NCBI GenBank assembly: GCA_907165065.1
Contig: OU015529.1
Location: 10,794,554-10,858,553, forward strand
DNA from: Caprimulgus europaeus
Lineage: Eukaryota > Chordata > Aves > Caprimulgiformes > Caprimulgidae
Length of the DNA: 64,000 nt
Direction: 5' to 3'
The notes below the pieces were generated by a model. It made no database searches, had not been told where the DNA came from, and saw only the letters and a list, made by a program, of their open reading frames with translations. Shown one piece after another: positions 13,216-24,735 of the stretch (position 1 is its first letter; each line of letters starts with the position of its first letter). The position numbers were made by a program, and so were the translations under genes.

Positions 13216-16200
13216 AGGGCAGAGGGCTCAGAGATGTAGGAATGCAATATGCCACTTCAAAATGAATTCCTGAAACAATAAACAGATTTTAATAGAAATC
13301 AGCCAGCAAAGAAAAAAATTATATATGAAACATGAAATACCGTTGCTAGCAGAAGAAACAGGGATCATGAAAAAGCTCTCTCTGATGGTGACTGGAAACT
13401 GCATAAAAACTCATTTCACTGTAGAAACTTTGGATTAAGATTTCAGTAGAAAGATGTTCTGGCATATCAAAGAAACACCTGAGGAGGAGATATTGGTATA
13501 TGCTCCAGAACTCAGAAGCCCTCTTTCTCTAATGAAAGGTTTTACATACAGTATTCACATATATATGTATGAATAATTCATTAGAGATGAAATAGGTGGA
13601 TATTAGGTGTAAATATCTGGGACAGGAATAGACTTTTTTTTATTTAAAGGAAGGGGCATTAGAAGCAAGGTCCTGATTTTCAAAACTTGGTTTCTATTTC
13701 CATACTTTTACTTATTTGAAGCTCAAATGTAATTGGAATATGCATGCACCTGAAGACAGAACAGGAGTGTGAAGGTCTAAGTGGTATTAACTAATGCAAG
13801 CAAATTACTAAGTATACAAAATTACAACACAAAAGAAGCAACACCCTTTCCACTAATCTAACATAGCCCTACATGTATGAATGTTAGGGTTTGTTATTTT
13901 GTTAAATTAACATCAGGTGTTAGAGCCATTTAAATTCTTTCTAAGCTGAGCAAACACTTTCAGTTTGATCATAGCAACACTTACTATACTGCCTATCTGA
14001 AAAGCCAACCTCCAGCTCTTGCAACTGTAATAGCAGTTTATGGAATCAGTTTAGTGGACATACTTGTTTTAATTTTTATAGTTTAATATATTTTATGTCA
14101 GCTCTGGTGTATATCTCATTTATGACACCTGAACAGCAAAACCACCCCATGAAATACGGAGGGAGAAGGTCCTTCAGGGAAGGTGCCTGGGGTTCAGGTT
14201 GTTCCACCAGTAAAGGAATCAGGAATCAGAATCTGTGGCATGCTGCTGTGGACAATGTGCTAGTACCTCAAATTCCACTACTCACATCCAGCAAGACATC
14301 TACTGGACTTATTTTAAAATAGATCCCTATTCATGCTGAAGCCCTCTATAAACATTTCTTCACACACTTTCACTGATCCATTCATTGTACTTTCACTCAA
14401 TTCTGCATCCAGATAAGACAATAACTATTATTATTTCATAAATAAGTAAACACACTTTGTCTAATAAGATTCAAACTTGCTTTCCACCTAGAAGGCTGCC
14501 AATACTTTCAGGTGGGTCTGACCATCTGTCTGTCAGCTAGGCTACCGCTACATTACATTATATATTTATGGCTCAGTCCAGAAAGGGAAGTTTCACTGTA
14601 GTTCATTACAACAGGTGAAAGCCACTGAAATTTGCTTGGATCCCTTAGTACCAAGAATTATTCATGTCATACAAGGGTGGGAAATAAGCTGTTGTGTCTC
14701 TTGCTCGGAGATATTTATTGTTTATTTCAGAATTATATGTTCCTGGGATTCTCAAAGAATAAGAAGGATTGGAAAAAACATTTTAAGCAACCAAAAGTCG
14801 AGATTCAGAAGGATTTTCTGTAAATGGAACAAGAGAGTTTTTCTTCCTTTGGTTTCTTTTCTTTAAAACACCATGTTTACATATTACAAAAGGGCTATAA
14901 AAACAGAAGCCAAGACAATATTTTAAGATTCGGTGCAAAGAACAGAACTATTACCCACAAGCTACAAACTCTTCTAGTAGCACAGATATTTCAGAAAGAT
15001 TCAGAGCCACAGCATAATATCCAATAATCATCACTCACAGAGGGAAGCTCAACACGTGTTCTCAAATTATATGTTCTGAAAGCCATAGGAATAGCTGAGG
15101 TTCATGAAGGAAAAAAAAATGTAGTTTTGCCATGAAAGTCTGGACAGCATTTCTCTCTTACATCATCATGAAACAAGGTGAAGTCTGTTTTACATAAAGA
15201 CCATCATTTTTTTTTTCCCCTAGAAAATATCTGGCAGTTGAGAACTTACCAAAAGCAATTTAACTGCAGATTACAGTGGTCCTCTACAACAACGTTTGCT
15301 CCTCTTCTCTTTGACGGTGTTTTACATTTGCAAGCCAATTTATCTCTGAAGATGAATGAAGCATTTTGAACTATTCCTCATTCAAAACACTCCCATCTGA
15401 GCAAACACGGACAACGAAGGGGATACCTTACTATGGTACACTCTGCAGGCAAAATAAGGAAGTTCTAGAATTCAATTTGATGCTGAGGAAATCCAGAACA
15501 GGGAATGGAATTGGGAAATCTCCCTCACCAAAATGGGAAGAATTTTGTGGTTAATCAGGATTAATTCAACGGACTCTCAACTGAAACCAGCAATTTTCAT
15601 GCATTTTAAAAATCTTTCTCATATTCTCAGACTATATGGTCAGACTAAATGCTCTGAAATTAAGAATACTGAGCTCCAGCATCCTAAGTAATGAGTGGTG
15701 TTGGAAATGTCTACCAACCAGGCTGTGAACTTGCTTGTCTGTTCCTTACCAGCAAAGCAGATAATAACATAAAACCAGAAGAATAACAGGAAGAAATATT
15801 TTTTAAAACAATATTTTGATTTAAAAACCCCAAATGACTGCACTCTGCAGTGTTACCAACCGCTACTAAAACTTCCCTTGCTTGGCACAAACAACAGAGT
15901 ACTTCAAGATTCACACAACTGGTGGTTTCCCTGTATGTCCTGAGAGATTTCCCTCATGTGTTTGTGCCACACAACTTGGGTAAATAAAACTCAAATACTC
16001 TGATAAACTTACTAATCTACCAAATCAGCTACTCAAATGCCTGTTAAATTTGCAACATATTCCTATGAATATTTAGAAAAACATTGTTCTCTTTAGAGTA
16101 GGCCTTGAGTGCTACCGAACTGGTTACCAGATACTAAAGGCTTTGCTTAGTCCTTCAGGAGGCTTCTGGATAGATTTAAGCATCCTCAGTATCAACAAAT

Positions 16201-16700
16201 GATAGCCAAGAAACCATGAAAGCCTGACAGTCACTGCTGGATTGTGTCTTAGAGATGGTGACATAAGTGGCACCCTGTTCAGACACCACTGAAGCCCACG
16301 ATTCAATGGCACTGCTCAAAGAAGGAAGTCAGACCTTCCAACAGATCTCAGCTTGTATGAACAACTGTACATAAGATGAAAGGCCTTATCAATTTAGAGA
16401 TGCAAACAGGAAAAAAGCTTCCAATTTATCATGGTAAGTTTCAGGAACAGTAATGTGAAATTGCATTAAATTAGTTATGTGATGTCAGATTAATCCTTAG
16501 ATGATCACAGGGGCAGGTTAAAATAGTATATGTATTTTTGCTGATTAAGGTAATAAGAAAGATCCAAATGTGACTTATTCCAGAGGTGAAAATCATCCAG
16601 CTTCATTACAATAAGCAACATACATATCCATAATTGTGAAAAGACACCACAGAAATAAAGCAGAATAGATACTTAAGAGTTGTCACTTTCACCTCCTCCT

Positions 16701-17229
16701 CACAGAATCACAGAATGGCTGAGGTAGGAAGGGACCTCTTGAGCTCATCTAGTCCAATGCTCTACTCAAGCAGGGTCACCTAGAGCCATGACTGTGCCCA
16801 TCTGGATTTTGAATATCTTCACAGATCAAGACTCCACAATCACTCTGAGCTACCCATTTCAGTGTTTGACCATTCCCACAGTAAAAAAATATTTTTGTGT
16901 TCTGATGGAATGTCATCAGTTTAATTTGTGCCCATTGCCTCTTGTCCTGTCACTGGACATCACTGAGAAGAGTCTGGCTCTACTGCATTCCATCCCATCA
17001 GCTATTTATACACATTGATAAGCTCCCCCTGAGCCTTCTCTTCTCCATGTTGAACAGTGTCAGCTTTCTCAGCCTCTCTTCACATGAAAGATGCTCCAGT
17101 CCCTTAATTCTCTTCATAGCCCTTTGCTGGACTCAATCCAGTAAATCAATGTCTTGTAGCGGGGAGCCCAGATCTGGAAACAGCACTCCAGAGGTGGCCT
17201 CACCAGTGCTGTGTAGAGAAGATCTTTAT
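16701..17229 (-). mobile_element. CR1 LINE, 5'-truncated 3' end
   Basis: About 530 bp read as a CR1 element on the minus strand. On the plus strand it begins with two copies of CACAGAAT, the reverse of the ATTCTGTG octamer tail. The GGAAGGGACCTC and CATCTAGTCCAA landmarks follow, then the GAGCCTTCTCTTCTCCATG block and CTCCAGAGGTGGCCTCACCAG near the truncated 5' side. This order matches the avian CR1 3' region. It is too diverged and short to encode reverse transcriptase, so it is a dead copy. Its sense strand is the same as that of VTI1A. An open frame of 128 codons at 16942-17328 is antisense to this element and has no independent support. Confidence 0.92.
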
Positions 17230-19030
17230 GCAACAAAAGTAATAATCAAGGCAAGAGAGCGTCTGAGGGGTCAACTCGATGAACTAAAACTCCAAAATGG
17301 AGTATTTTATTTTATTATGACACAGTAACTCCAAAAGCAAGTTCTTTCATTGCACTGAATAAATCTAAATTCATTCATACCTAGAATCATCGTGCTCCAT
17401 GCCAGGAAATAAATATAATTAATCTGTTTCCATAAAAATCTTCTGCAAAAATTTATATTACAATGAAGTTAATATTTCCAAAATAATCAAATAAAAATTA
17501 TTTATTATTAATAGATTATATAATATTGCGACACTAGTAGTCAGCACAGAGTTTAGGGAACAAGAACTATGTATATATATCACTGCTCAAGATGAAAAGT
17601 AAAGACAGATACAAAGATGGGGTGAATTAGTGTGACTCTATGGAATTCAATGCACTTTCACCTGGTTTTGATACCAAAAGACACCCCTTCCATACAAATA
17701 TACATTTGCACTCCAACTGTACTTCTCAGAGATCACCATGGAGATATGCAAGGGAAGTTAACATGATCACCATCTCTAGAAAACAAATTCCACATGGAGT
17801 AAAAAAGGATGTATCTCTTCCCCAAAAGGATCAGTCCAAATATTTCAATACTGTTTCTATATGAAAGATCCAGGCTCAACTAAAGCAGATGAGGAACCAT
17901 TTCTGACTAGTTTAAAACAGTTCTAAAAAAAAAGTTATGACCATCGATAGAACAAACCTTAAAATCCACAGGAAAGTAAACTTAATTGCTGTCATATGTC
18001 CATGTCTACTAACATGTCATCCTCTGCTATACAAAAATTAATTCTCCTTGTCACCTCCAAAATCTACACTGTATGTTCCATACATCCACTTCATTATTGT
18101 GCACAGTACTAAGTCCAGAATAATTAAAATGCAGGCACTTTAGTAATACCATTCATTTAACATAGCCATATTTAACTCTACAAGGGTTCAACTTAATTTA
18201 CCTCTTAAATAAGGCTTGCATTCTAAAAAGATATTGGAATATATCAATTAATTGGTTGCTTATGCCAGAAAATTACTTCACTGCTCAAACATACATTTTT
18301 TTGAAACTTTCTGTAACTTTGCACAAGCTTTATGTAAGGGGATTAGACTTTGGAGGCTTAACTATTGCTGGTTTAAAAAAAATACACCATAAATTGCTAA
18401 AATTTAGTAAAAACATTTTGCAAATATCAACTGAAAAGTTGTTGTGAATAAAAACCTCACAAATTAAATAACAGAGCTTCAATTTAGCCTTCTCCCTTAA
18501 TTTTATTGCATTTGTATATTTTGAGGTATGGTTTGTTTACTTCTTTCACTGCATAGAAACAGCTGCATAATCAGTCATGGAACTGATTGCAAGAAAATTG
18601 GGCTGATAACCTTGGAATATATAATCTGTAGTTAATATCTTATAAATTTATTAAAATGATATTTTTTACATATATGAATAAAAGTAAAAGACAAAAACAA
18701 CTGGAGTCTGCAGTGTGTGCTAGCAATCATTGCGGGTGGGTAAACTGACAACATGTAACTGCATATTAAGACAAATGTAGAATTTAGACAAAGTATTCCA
18801 TCTCTTTTCAGATGTATACTTTTAAACCTCAGGAACTGTTTTCAGTAGATGTCATGCCTTTTAACTTGAAAAAAGATAAGCGCAAATAAGCTCCCAATTG
18901 TCTCCCCAATATGTAAACCACATCTCGGGCTGCTGTCTCTGTTTCGCCTTTGAAGTTTCCCTGAAATGTCATGTGTTGTGAAGACTGCTGTGCATAAGCA
19001 AGACAATTTGCTCACTCTCAGAATTCTTAC
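17230..19030. other. VTI1A downstream intron, proximal part
   Basis: This is AT-rich intron between the CR1 copy and the donor of the 19031-19115 exon. Nothing beyond short homopolymer and TA-rich stretches (for example about 17460-17525) is visible. Confidence 0.75.
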
Positions 19031-19115
19031 CGGTTTCCACTGCTATTTGGTATCCAGCCTCTAGTCTCCGAGATGACCTTTCCAGCCTCTCTGTGTTATC
19101 GAGCAGATGTGCCCT
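19031..19115 (-). CDS. VTI1A: VTI1A coding exon: N-terminal half of the SNARE motif
   Basis: This 85-nt exon encodes 28 codons plus one base. It starts RAHLLDNTERLERSS and continues RRLEAGYQIAVET, then the first base of the next glutamate codon. It matches Vti1a at about residues 122-149, or 115-142 when the microexon is skipped. It supplies the first heptads of the SNARE coiled coil, with hydrophobic positions L, L, L and I spaced along the helix. The acceptor on the minus strand is a clean pyrimidine tract ending TTTTTCAG, and the donor is ACCG|gtaagaa. The start is phase 0 and the end phase 1. The continuation (expected EQIGQEMLENL), which carries the central Q-layer glutamine, and the membrane anchor are not found in the 19 kb downstream. 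Confidence 0.96.
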
Positions 19116-20436
19116 CTGAAAAAGAAAAGGGGAGAGAGAGAAAAAAAAATATCAGGCAGCAGTCTACAGTGTTATCCCCCCTTTTTAATTGCACTTTCAT
19201 ATTCCAAAACATAAAAATATCCACATATATTTTATGGAAGAGCCTGTTACGAGGACCACTGGAAGGGGCAGGTTCTATGATCAATCATAATTATGTGTAC
19301 CAATCATTTTTGTTTTGAAACATGGAATATGTGCTTCACTCTTATTACACAAACTCACAAACCAGAATGTGACTATTATATGGGAAACCTGTCTGAAGAG
19401 CATTTCCAAAATAGATCTCCCTGTGACACATGTATGCAAGCACCCGTGATTTCTATTCAAATACAGACTGATGAAACCATCACTTTAAAGGCAAGTGGTA
19501 GTTTTTAACATGAACTTAATTTTCAGCAGAGGATATATTTCCTTTATGTGTGCTACTCAAGTGAGGTGATAAAAACAACAAGCTATTCATACAGAATACT
19601 GAACAGCATGAATATTCTTCAGACTGTTTGATGTAAAAAGGTGTAGAAACAAAACACTGGTTTCTTGATTTACATCTCTTATGCCTAAGTATATATATGA
19701 ATATATAAATAATACAGAGGTATAAGATATTTTTCCCAGAAGTCATTTGCCCATTTATGAGATAACAATAAACTCTAGTAAAAATGTGTCTTCCAATACA
19801 TTTACACCTGGGGAGTCTGTAATAGTGGAAAAGTGAAATTATTCTTTTCATTAGTTTATTCTCCATCCAGAATGCCAGCATTTCAACCTGTGAGTCCATT
19901 TCTTTTGGAAATTTGATCCTAGACTAGCTCTAATCAAGCCATCAAGAAACAGAAGCCCTCCCCACCCCCCAGTAAAGTAATCACACACACCTTCCCAAGC
20001 ACCCCTTTACCCAAAAACAACATTTTGGATATTTGTCAAAAAATATTTCCTACAACTTTGCCTTGTTGACAGATGTCATTTAAAAATTGAAGAAATGCTT
20101 TCTAATAATAATAAAAAAAGGAGGTGCCATACATATTATCTGAGTGGCTGTCTACCGAAACGATCTACCTTGCTCTAATGAGCCCCTATGGATCTTGGGA
20201 GATGCAAGCTGTATTGACATGCACACTTAAGCTAATACACCTAGACCAGTGCCTCCAAGCTCTAGCAGCCAGGGATGCTGACAGAATATCTCGCTTCTAT
20301 CTTCAAAGAAAGGAAGTGATTAGTATGTTATCATTACCATTCAAAACGTGATTTCCCTATTCCCTCCCGGCATAGGTGACACATCTCTGAGATGCGGCCA
20401 GACGATCGAGGCAGCTAAAGCCACATCAAAGCTTGC

Positions 20437-20483
20437 CTTGAATTTTTTTCTTTTTTTTTTTTTCTCTCCTTTTTTTTTTTTTT
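20437..20483. repeat. Long interrupted poly-T tract
   Basis: Three T runs are separated by single C or CTCTCC interruptions. This becomes an A-rich tract in the VTI1A pre-mRNA, about 1.3 kb upstream of the 19115 acceptor. Similar shorter A or T runs recur at 20659-20674, 20857-20869 and 21087-21110. Confidence 0.9.
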
Positions 20484-21329
20484 GGAAATCATTAAAACAA
20501 TGCATTTAGATCAGCACAGATAGGACCCAATGTGAAGGTCAGGAAAGCTGCAATAACAGTCTATAATAATTAATAGAGTTGTCTAATACACAGTGGATAG
20601 GTTAAGAGTAAATTGCAAAAAAGCCTTTTGCATTCACAGGGGGCAGGCCATCAAGGGAAAAAAAAAAAAAAAAGCACTTAATAAAATTTAAAACCATAAG
20701 TTACAATGCTGTAATTGAAATCATGACAGCAACTAGTGTGGTGCATGTTCTTAGTACTCATGGTCAATCTAGATAATTAGTGTTAATTTTGCTTATTTTT
20801 TTTAAAAAAGGCACCATTTCATAACATCTGCCAGTTGCTCTCCATTGCCCATTAGAAAAAAAAAAAAAAGTGTATGCCTGCAGTGCCTTTCCTCAAATAC
20901 TACCCCCCCATAAATGATATTCAAGAAAAACTAGTGTTAAATATTTTAAACTTTGTAAAAAACATCAGAAACCTAACTCTATTATTACATAGATGTCTCT
21001 CAAGAACAAAAAGTAGCAAAGAAGGGGGGAAGATATGAAGAATGAGTTCAGAAGGTGAGAATCCTAAAAGTTAGAGAGGAGATACTTTTTTTTTTTTAAA
21101 AAAAAAAAAGGCTGAGAGTGAGCACAAGGAGCAGAACATTAGAAGTACAGAACAGATGTATAGTGCATAGTGGCATACTGGAAAGGAAAAGACTAGCCTG
21201 CTATGTTAAGGGAGATGGGGGAAAATAATCAGATTTTACATTACAATGTGGAAGAGCTACCCAACAGAAAGTTAAATTAGCATTTAACTGTATATTTTAG
21301 TATACTATATAAGCCACATTTAATCTAAG

Positions 21330-22200
21330 AAGTAAATTACAAGCCCACAGTTCAGTTCAGTCTTACTGTGAGCAATTAGAATGCTAAAGCCCTGTGAACT
21401 CGGTGCTAACATTAACTCAAAGCTGCTTCTTATTTGATTCCAGAACCTTTCCACCCAAGACATTCTATAATGAAACCTAATTTTTATTATAAAGGGTGGT
21501 GTTATTTACATTGTTTGGGTTTGGAGGCACCCTGTCCTTTGGTCATGAAATCAATGCCCTACAGTAACAGCTGATGCTTTCAACTGCTTCCCACCCCTCC
21601 CCAAACTCCTTCTCCCACAGCATCCCCTGCTCTTTGGGAGGTGGGTAGCAAGGTGATTCAGTGAGTCTTGCAGCTTCAGACACGGCTTCTATCTGGAGTT
21701 ATATAAGGAAGTTTTGCAAAGTGGCATGCTATCACTAGAGATTTAGTCATTCCATGTGGGCTGGATTCAAACTGAGATCTCAGGAGCTCAAAAGACAGAG
21801 CGACACAGCCTCCGTGGAAGCCTGTGTACGGCAAGTGTGCGAGAATAGAGCCCTGTAATGAGAGGAAGCGCGGGTTTTATTAACAAACAGTATGGCAAAC
21901 CACAATTTCTTTTAAGATCAGTTCATACCTCCTTAGGAGAACTATAATTGGGGATGCCTTGATGTTTCACTCTGTGACAAGTTAAGAATTATGCCTGAGT
22001 CACTGTACTAGCCTTCATTTAAACTTTAATGTGCATTTTGCATTGGGTATAAAAATACCATTGCAATTACAACCTATCCAACACATACTGGGTACCCAAG
22101 TGCCGGGAACAGACTGCTAACAAATATTTTTTAAATTGTTTCTCTCTGTACCTGTGGGATTTTGATCTACACAAAATAATAAATCCTTTTATTTAGTTCT
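21330..22200. promoter_or_regulatory. Possible conserved noncoding element in intron
   Basis: This stretch between the microexon and the 19031-19115 exon looks non-repetitive and of mixed composition. It has fewer homopolymer runs than its flanks, no convincing open frame, several CpGs around 21800-21875, and a RUNX-type word (CAAACCACAA, 21896-21905). It resembles the texture of amniote conserved noncoding elements. That is an impression without an alignment. Confidence 0.25.
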
Positions 22201-23938
22201 ATTGGCTGCAGCTCTCAGAATATGCAGAGAGGGGAAAAAGTAACTTATGAGGCTAGCAGGGAAAAGCAAAAAAGAAAATTACCAAAAGCGATGTCAAAAA
22301 TTTTTAGGTGCCCAACAAAGAGGATTTATAAGCTCCAAAAGGTATAACTGAGTTCAGAATAGCTCCCAAGTTGCAGCCCTTTTCAATAACATCCTTAATT
22401 TTATTTGCCCTCATAGCTATTTCAGAAAGAATAGCAGTTAAGAATCAGCTTTGTTCTTTGTATCCAATTAAATTTTCAGAGTAAATTTACAAATTAGGAC
22501 TCCCTATGTTCATAAAACTATAACCTATATTTGCAAGCAAAAATGATCTTTTACAAAAGCACAGGAGGAGACGTGCAGGTGTTGTTAAAGGGATGATATT
22601 CTAAAAAAAATCGCAGAAATCAGGCTATACAAACCCTTGCAAAAATATTGTCTTCTGTTTAAATACTGGGACTATTGGGGAGGGGAGCTCAGCAGTGGTG
22701 GGAGGGCTTTCATGTGGTTACATGTTTATTTTATTTAATTTTTTTGTTAACTGTTTTACTCTGTAGCTTTAACATATTAGTCTCAGCTCCACAAGAAGAG
22801 GAAAAATAAAACATTCAGGGAACTAGTAAAAGAATCTTTATATCACAAATATCTTACTGTTTTTAAGAATTCTCTGTAATTGTCCTTAACCTGGTTACTT
22901 TACAATTCTTTGTCATCACCGTTTCTAAAACTTACAAATCCTTTCCTGCAGAGCTCAGTATTCATTACTGATATGTCTGGGCACACATGTTTCAAAAAGA
23001 AGATACCAGACAAATATGTGATGTTAAAATACTCGTACTTCTAAATATATTTATTCAAATACTTCACCAGTTCAAACTCTCCATACGAAACCCTTCAGAA
23101 ATCTAACCTATAAGTAATCCTGACTTTACTGAGACCTTCTTTTTGGTGGCTATTGGGAAATAATATTAAAAAAAAGCAGCTCAGATACCTGCTTTGCTAA
23201 AGCAGTGAGTAACAGAGGATATTAATTTCAGAATATATACTGAAATATTTGAGGAATTGACCATTAAAACAGGCTTCTCTCTCTAAATATTTATGAGTCA
23301 TTTTATAACTGGAAGAAAGGTGTTCTGGAATACTGATCTCTAGTGTTACACCTACAGATCTACAGCGCTCACAAATAAATAATAAATATTGATACGTGTG
23401 CGTAAGTCTACCTGTACTGTATTTTCAGTGGGTATACAATATCCAATATAATACATAAGCTACTTGAATACCTCACACCAAACTCAAACACTGTGAAATA
23501 CTGTGTAATTTTTACAGTGTTTCAGCACAGGTTTTTACCAAAGTAATGCTTTCACTTTCAATACCACTGTATAAATGTATTTACCCTATCAAAGATTTTG
23601 TGATGCAAACATGATTATTACTGTACCTGATCTGATCATGGTATTCTAGCAGAGATCAAATAATAGTTTTCATTTTTTTTCCTTCTTTTTCTAGTGCCTT
23701 TAAAAAAAAATTCTACTATCAAAGAATGTTAATTTCTAAGGTTTGATCTAGAGATTCCTATGTAAGAATACAATTATTAGGGAAAAAGAGGCACAACAGT
23801 GAATATTTTAAAGCAATGTAATCAATATTTTTGCTTTGTGTAGATTTCCCTGCAACAATGAACAAAAAGATCTACTTCAGATTTAGAAACTCAGCTTTAA
23901 AGGGAAAGCTAGACAACAAAAAGCAAGAAAGTACTCAC

Positions 23939-23959
23939 CTCTTCACGTAATTTTATCAA
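23939..23959 (-). CDS. VTI1A: VTI1A 21-nt neuronal microexon (Vti1a-beta insertion)
   Basis: This exon has only seven codons, reading LIKLREE. On the minus strand it is bounded by an acceptor ending GTTGCAG and a strong donor, GAG|gtgagtac. Both ends are phase 0, so inclusion adds seven residues between SSENQ and RAHLL and skipping leaves the frame intact. A brain-enriched splice form of Vti1a (Vti1a-beta) with a seven-residue insertion just before the SNARE motif, found on small synaptic vesicles, is established for mammals. The sequence and position here match that insertion. The added residues are charged and could extend the coiled-coil helix N-terminally, which is inference. Conventional gene finders easily miss an exon of this size. 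Neuronal regulation in this species is inferred from the mammalian isoform and from the nearby intronic motifs. Confidence 0.93.
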
Positions 23960-24006
23960 CTGCAACATGAACGCACAAAAAAGATAAAAAGGAAAGAAAT
24001 GGCAGG
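23960..24006 (-). promoter_or_regulatory. 3' splice-site region of the microexon with UGC motif and pyrimidine tract
   Basis: Directly upstream of the microexon in the transcript is a U-rich tract (about 23976-24002) set back from the acceptor. Between it and the AG lies a short segment with UGC triplets at -3 to -5 (23962-23964) and -14 to -16 (23973-23975). Neuronal microexons activated by SRRM4 (nSR100) typically have a UGC motif close upstream of the 3' splice site and a displaced pyrimidine tract. The layout is seen directly; SRRM4 dependence is inferred. Confidence 0.5.
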
Positions 24007-24681
24007 AAAGAAAGATCAGTTGTGTGACAGGATACAGAATTAACATTGACAATTTATCTGTTTACATGTTTAGCATTTAAAAATCACAGACAAACACATT
24101 AAAAGAACCTAAACATAGACTACATGCAGAGTTTTTTGAACGAATAAAGATCACTTTCTCACACTGTCACATTAAACAAAGAGAATAGTGTGAAATTCTC
24201 TTTTAAACCACATCTAAGACACCATCATGAAATAAAGGGGAATGACTTCATAGAAGTCTATATTATAAAGAAAAAAACAAGTTTACTATTCCTCTCCGAA
24301 GATTGTACAGCTGAAGTGGTTTTGTATATACAAGTTTTCAGAATGTTTTCTGTATATTTTAGTTGTGACAACTGATTTCTTATTTTACTAGCAGATCTAA
24401 CTTATTAATAGATGACTGCATCTTTATAGCATGTAACCAGTATTTCAATGTTTATATACCTGAGTTCTAATGTAACTATATTACCTAATTTTATTATTGA
24501 ACCTGATATAGAGGATTTTTTCTGGTTTAAAAAAAAAAAATTAAGCAGATTAGTTAAATGGCTCAAAATTATGATTTATTGCATAGCATATTTAAAAATA
24601 GACAAAGGAATAGGGAACAACATGAAGGATATTTCCCTCTGAAAAGACCCATTCTAGGGTCTTAATCCTAGACCACTACAC

Positions 24682-24735
24682 AGTGTGTGTATATATACAC
24701 ACATAGAGTGTGTGTTTGTATACTTATATAGTATA
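24682..24735. repeat. TG/TA simple repeat with 20-bp perfect palindrome
   Basis: A (TG)n(TA)n(CA)n tract makes a perfect 20-bp palindrome at 24684-24703. A further TG run and TA-rich sequence follow. It could form a hairpin in RNA or a cruciform in DNA, and is probably just a compound microsatellite. Confidence 0.85.

Larger units (their letters stand above)
1..16700. other. VTI1A downstream intron, mostly unique AT-rich sequence
   Basis: No coding exon was recognised on either strand. I looked for the next Vti1a segment (EQIGQEMLENLSHDREKIQ and beyond) and did not find it. Apart from the simple repeats and small patches listed separately, the sequence is AT-rich with stop codons in all frames. 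The open frames of 60-103 codons here have no splice-site support or recognisable products. Confidence 0.75.
19116..23938. other. VTI1A intron between microexon and SNARE-motif exon
   Basis: This 4.8-kb intron has GT-AG ends on the minus strand. The acceptor-proximal pyrimidine tract is at about 19117-19135. It holds several poly-A and poly-T tracts (20437-21110) and the possible conserved element at 21330-22200. An open frame of 127 codons at 19516-19899 on the minus strand (product rich in C, I, Y and F) has no gene-like support. Confidence 0.85.

Noticed and set aside
16942-17328. Longest open frame in the window (128 codons, plus strand)
   Set aside because: It lies almost entirely antisense within the CR1 element and its product resembles no known protein.
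19516-19899. Minus-strand open frame of 127 codons
   Set aside because: It is inside a VTI1A intron, has a product of biased composition (C, I, Y, F), and shows no splice or promoter support. It is likely chance.
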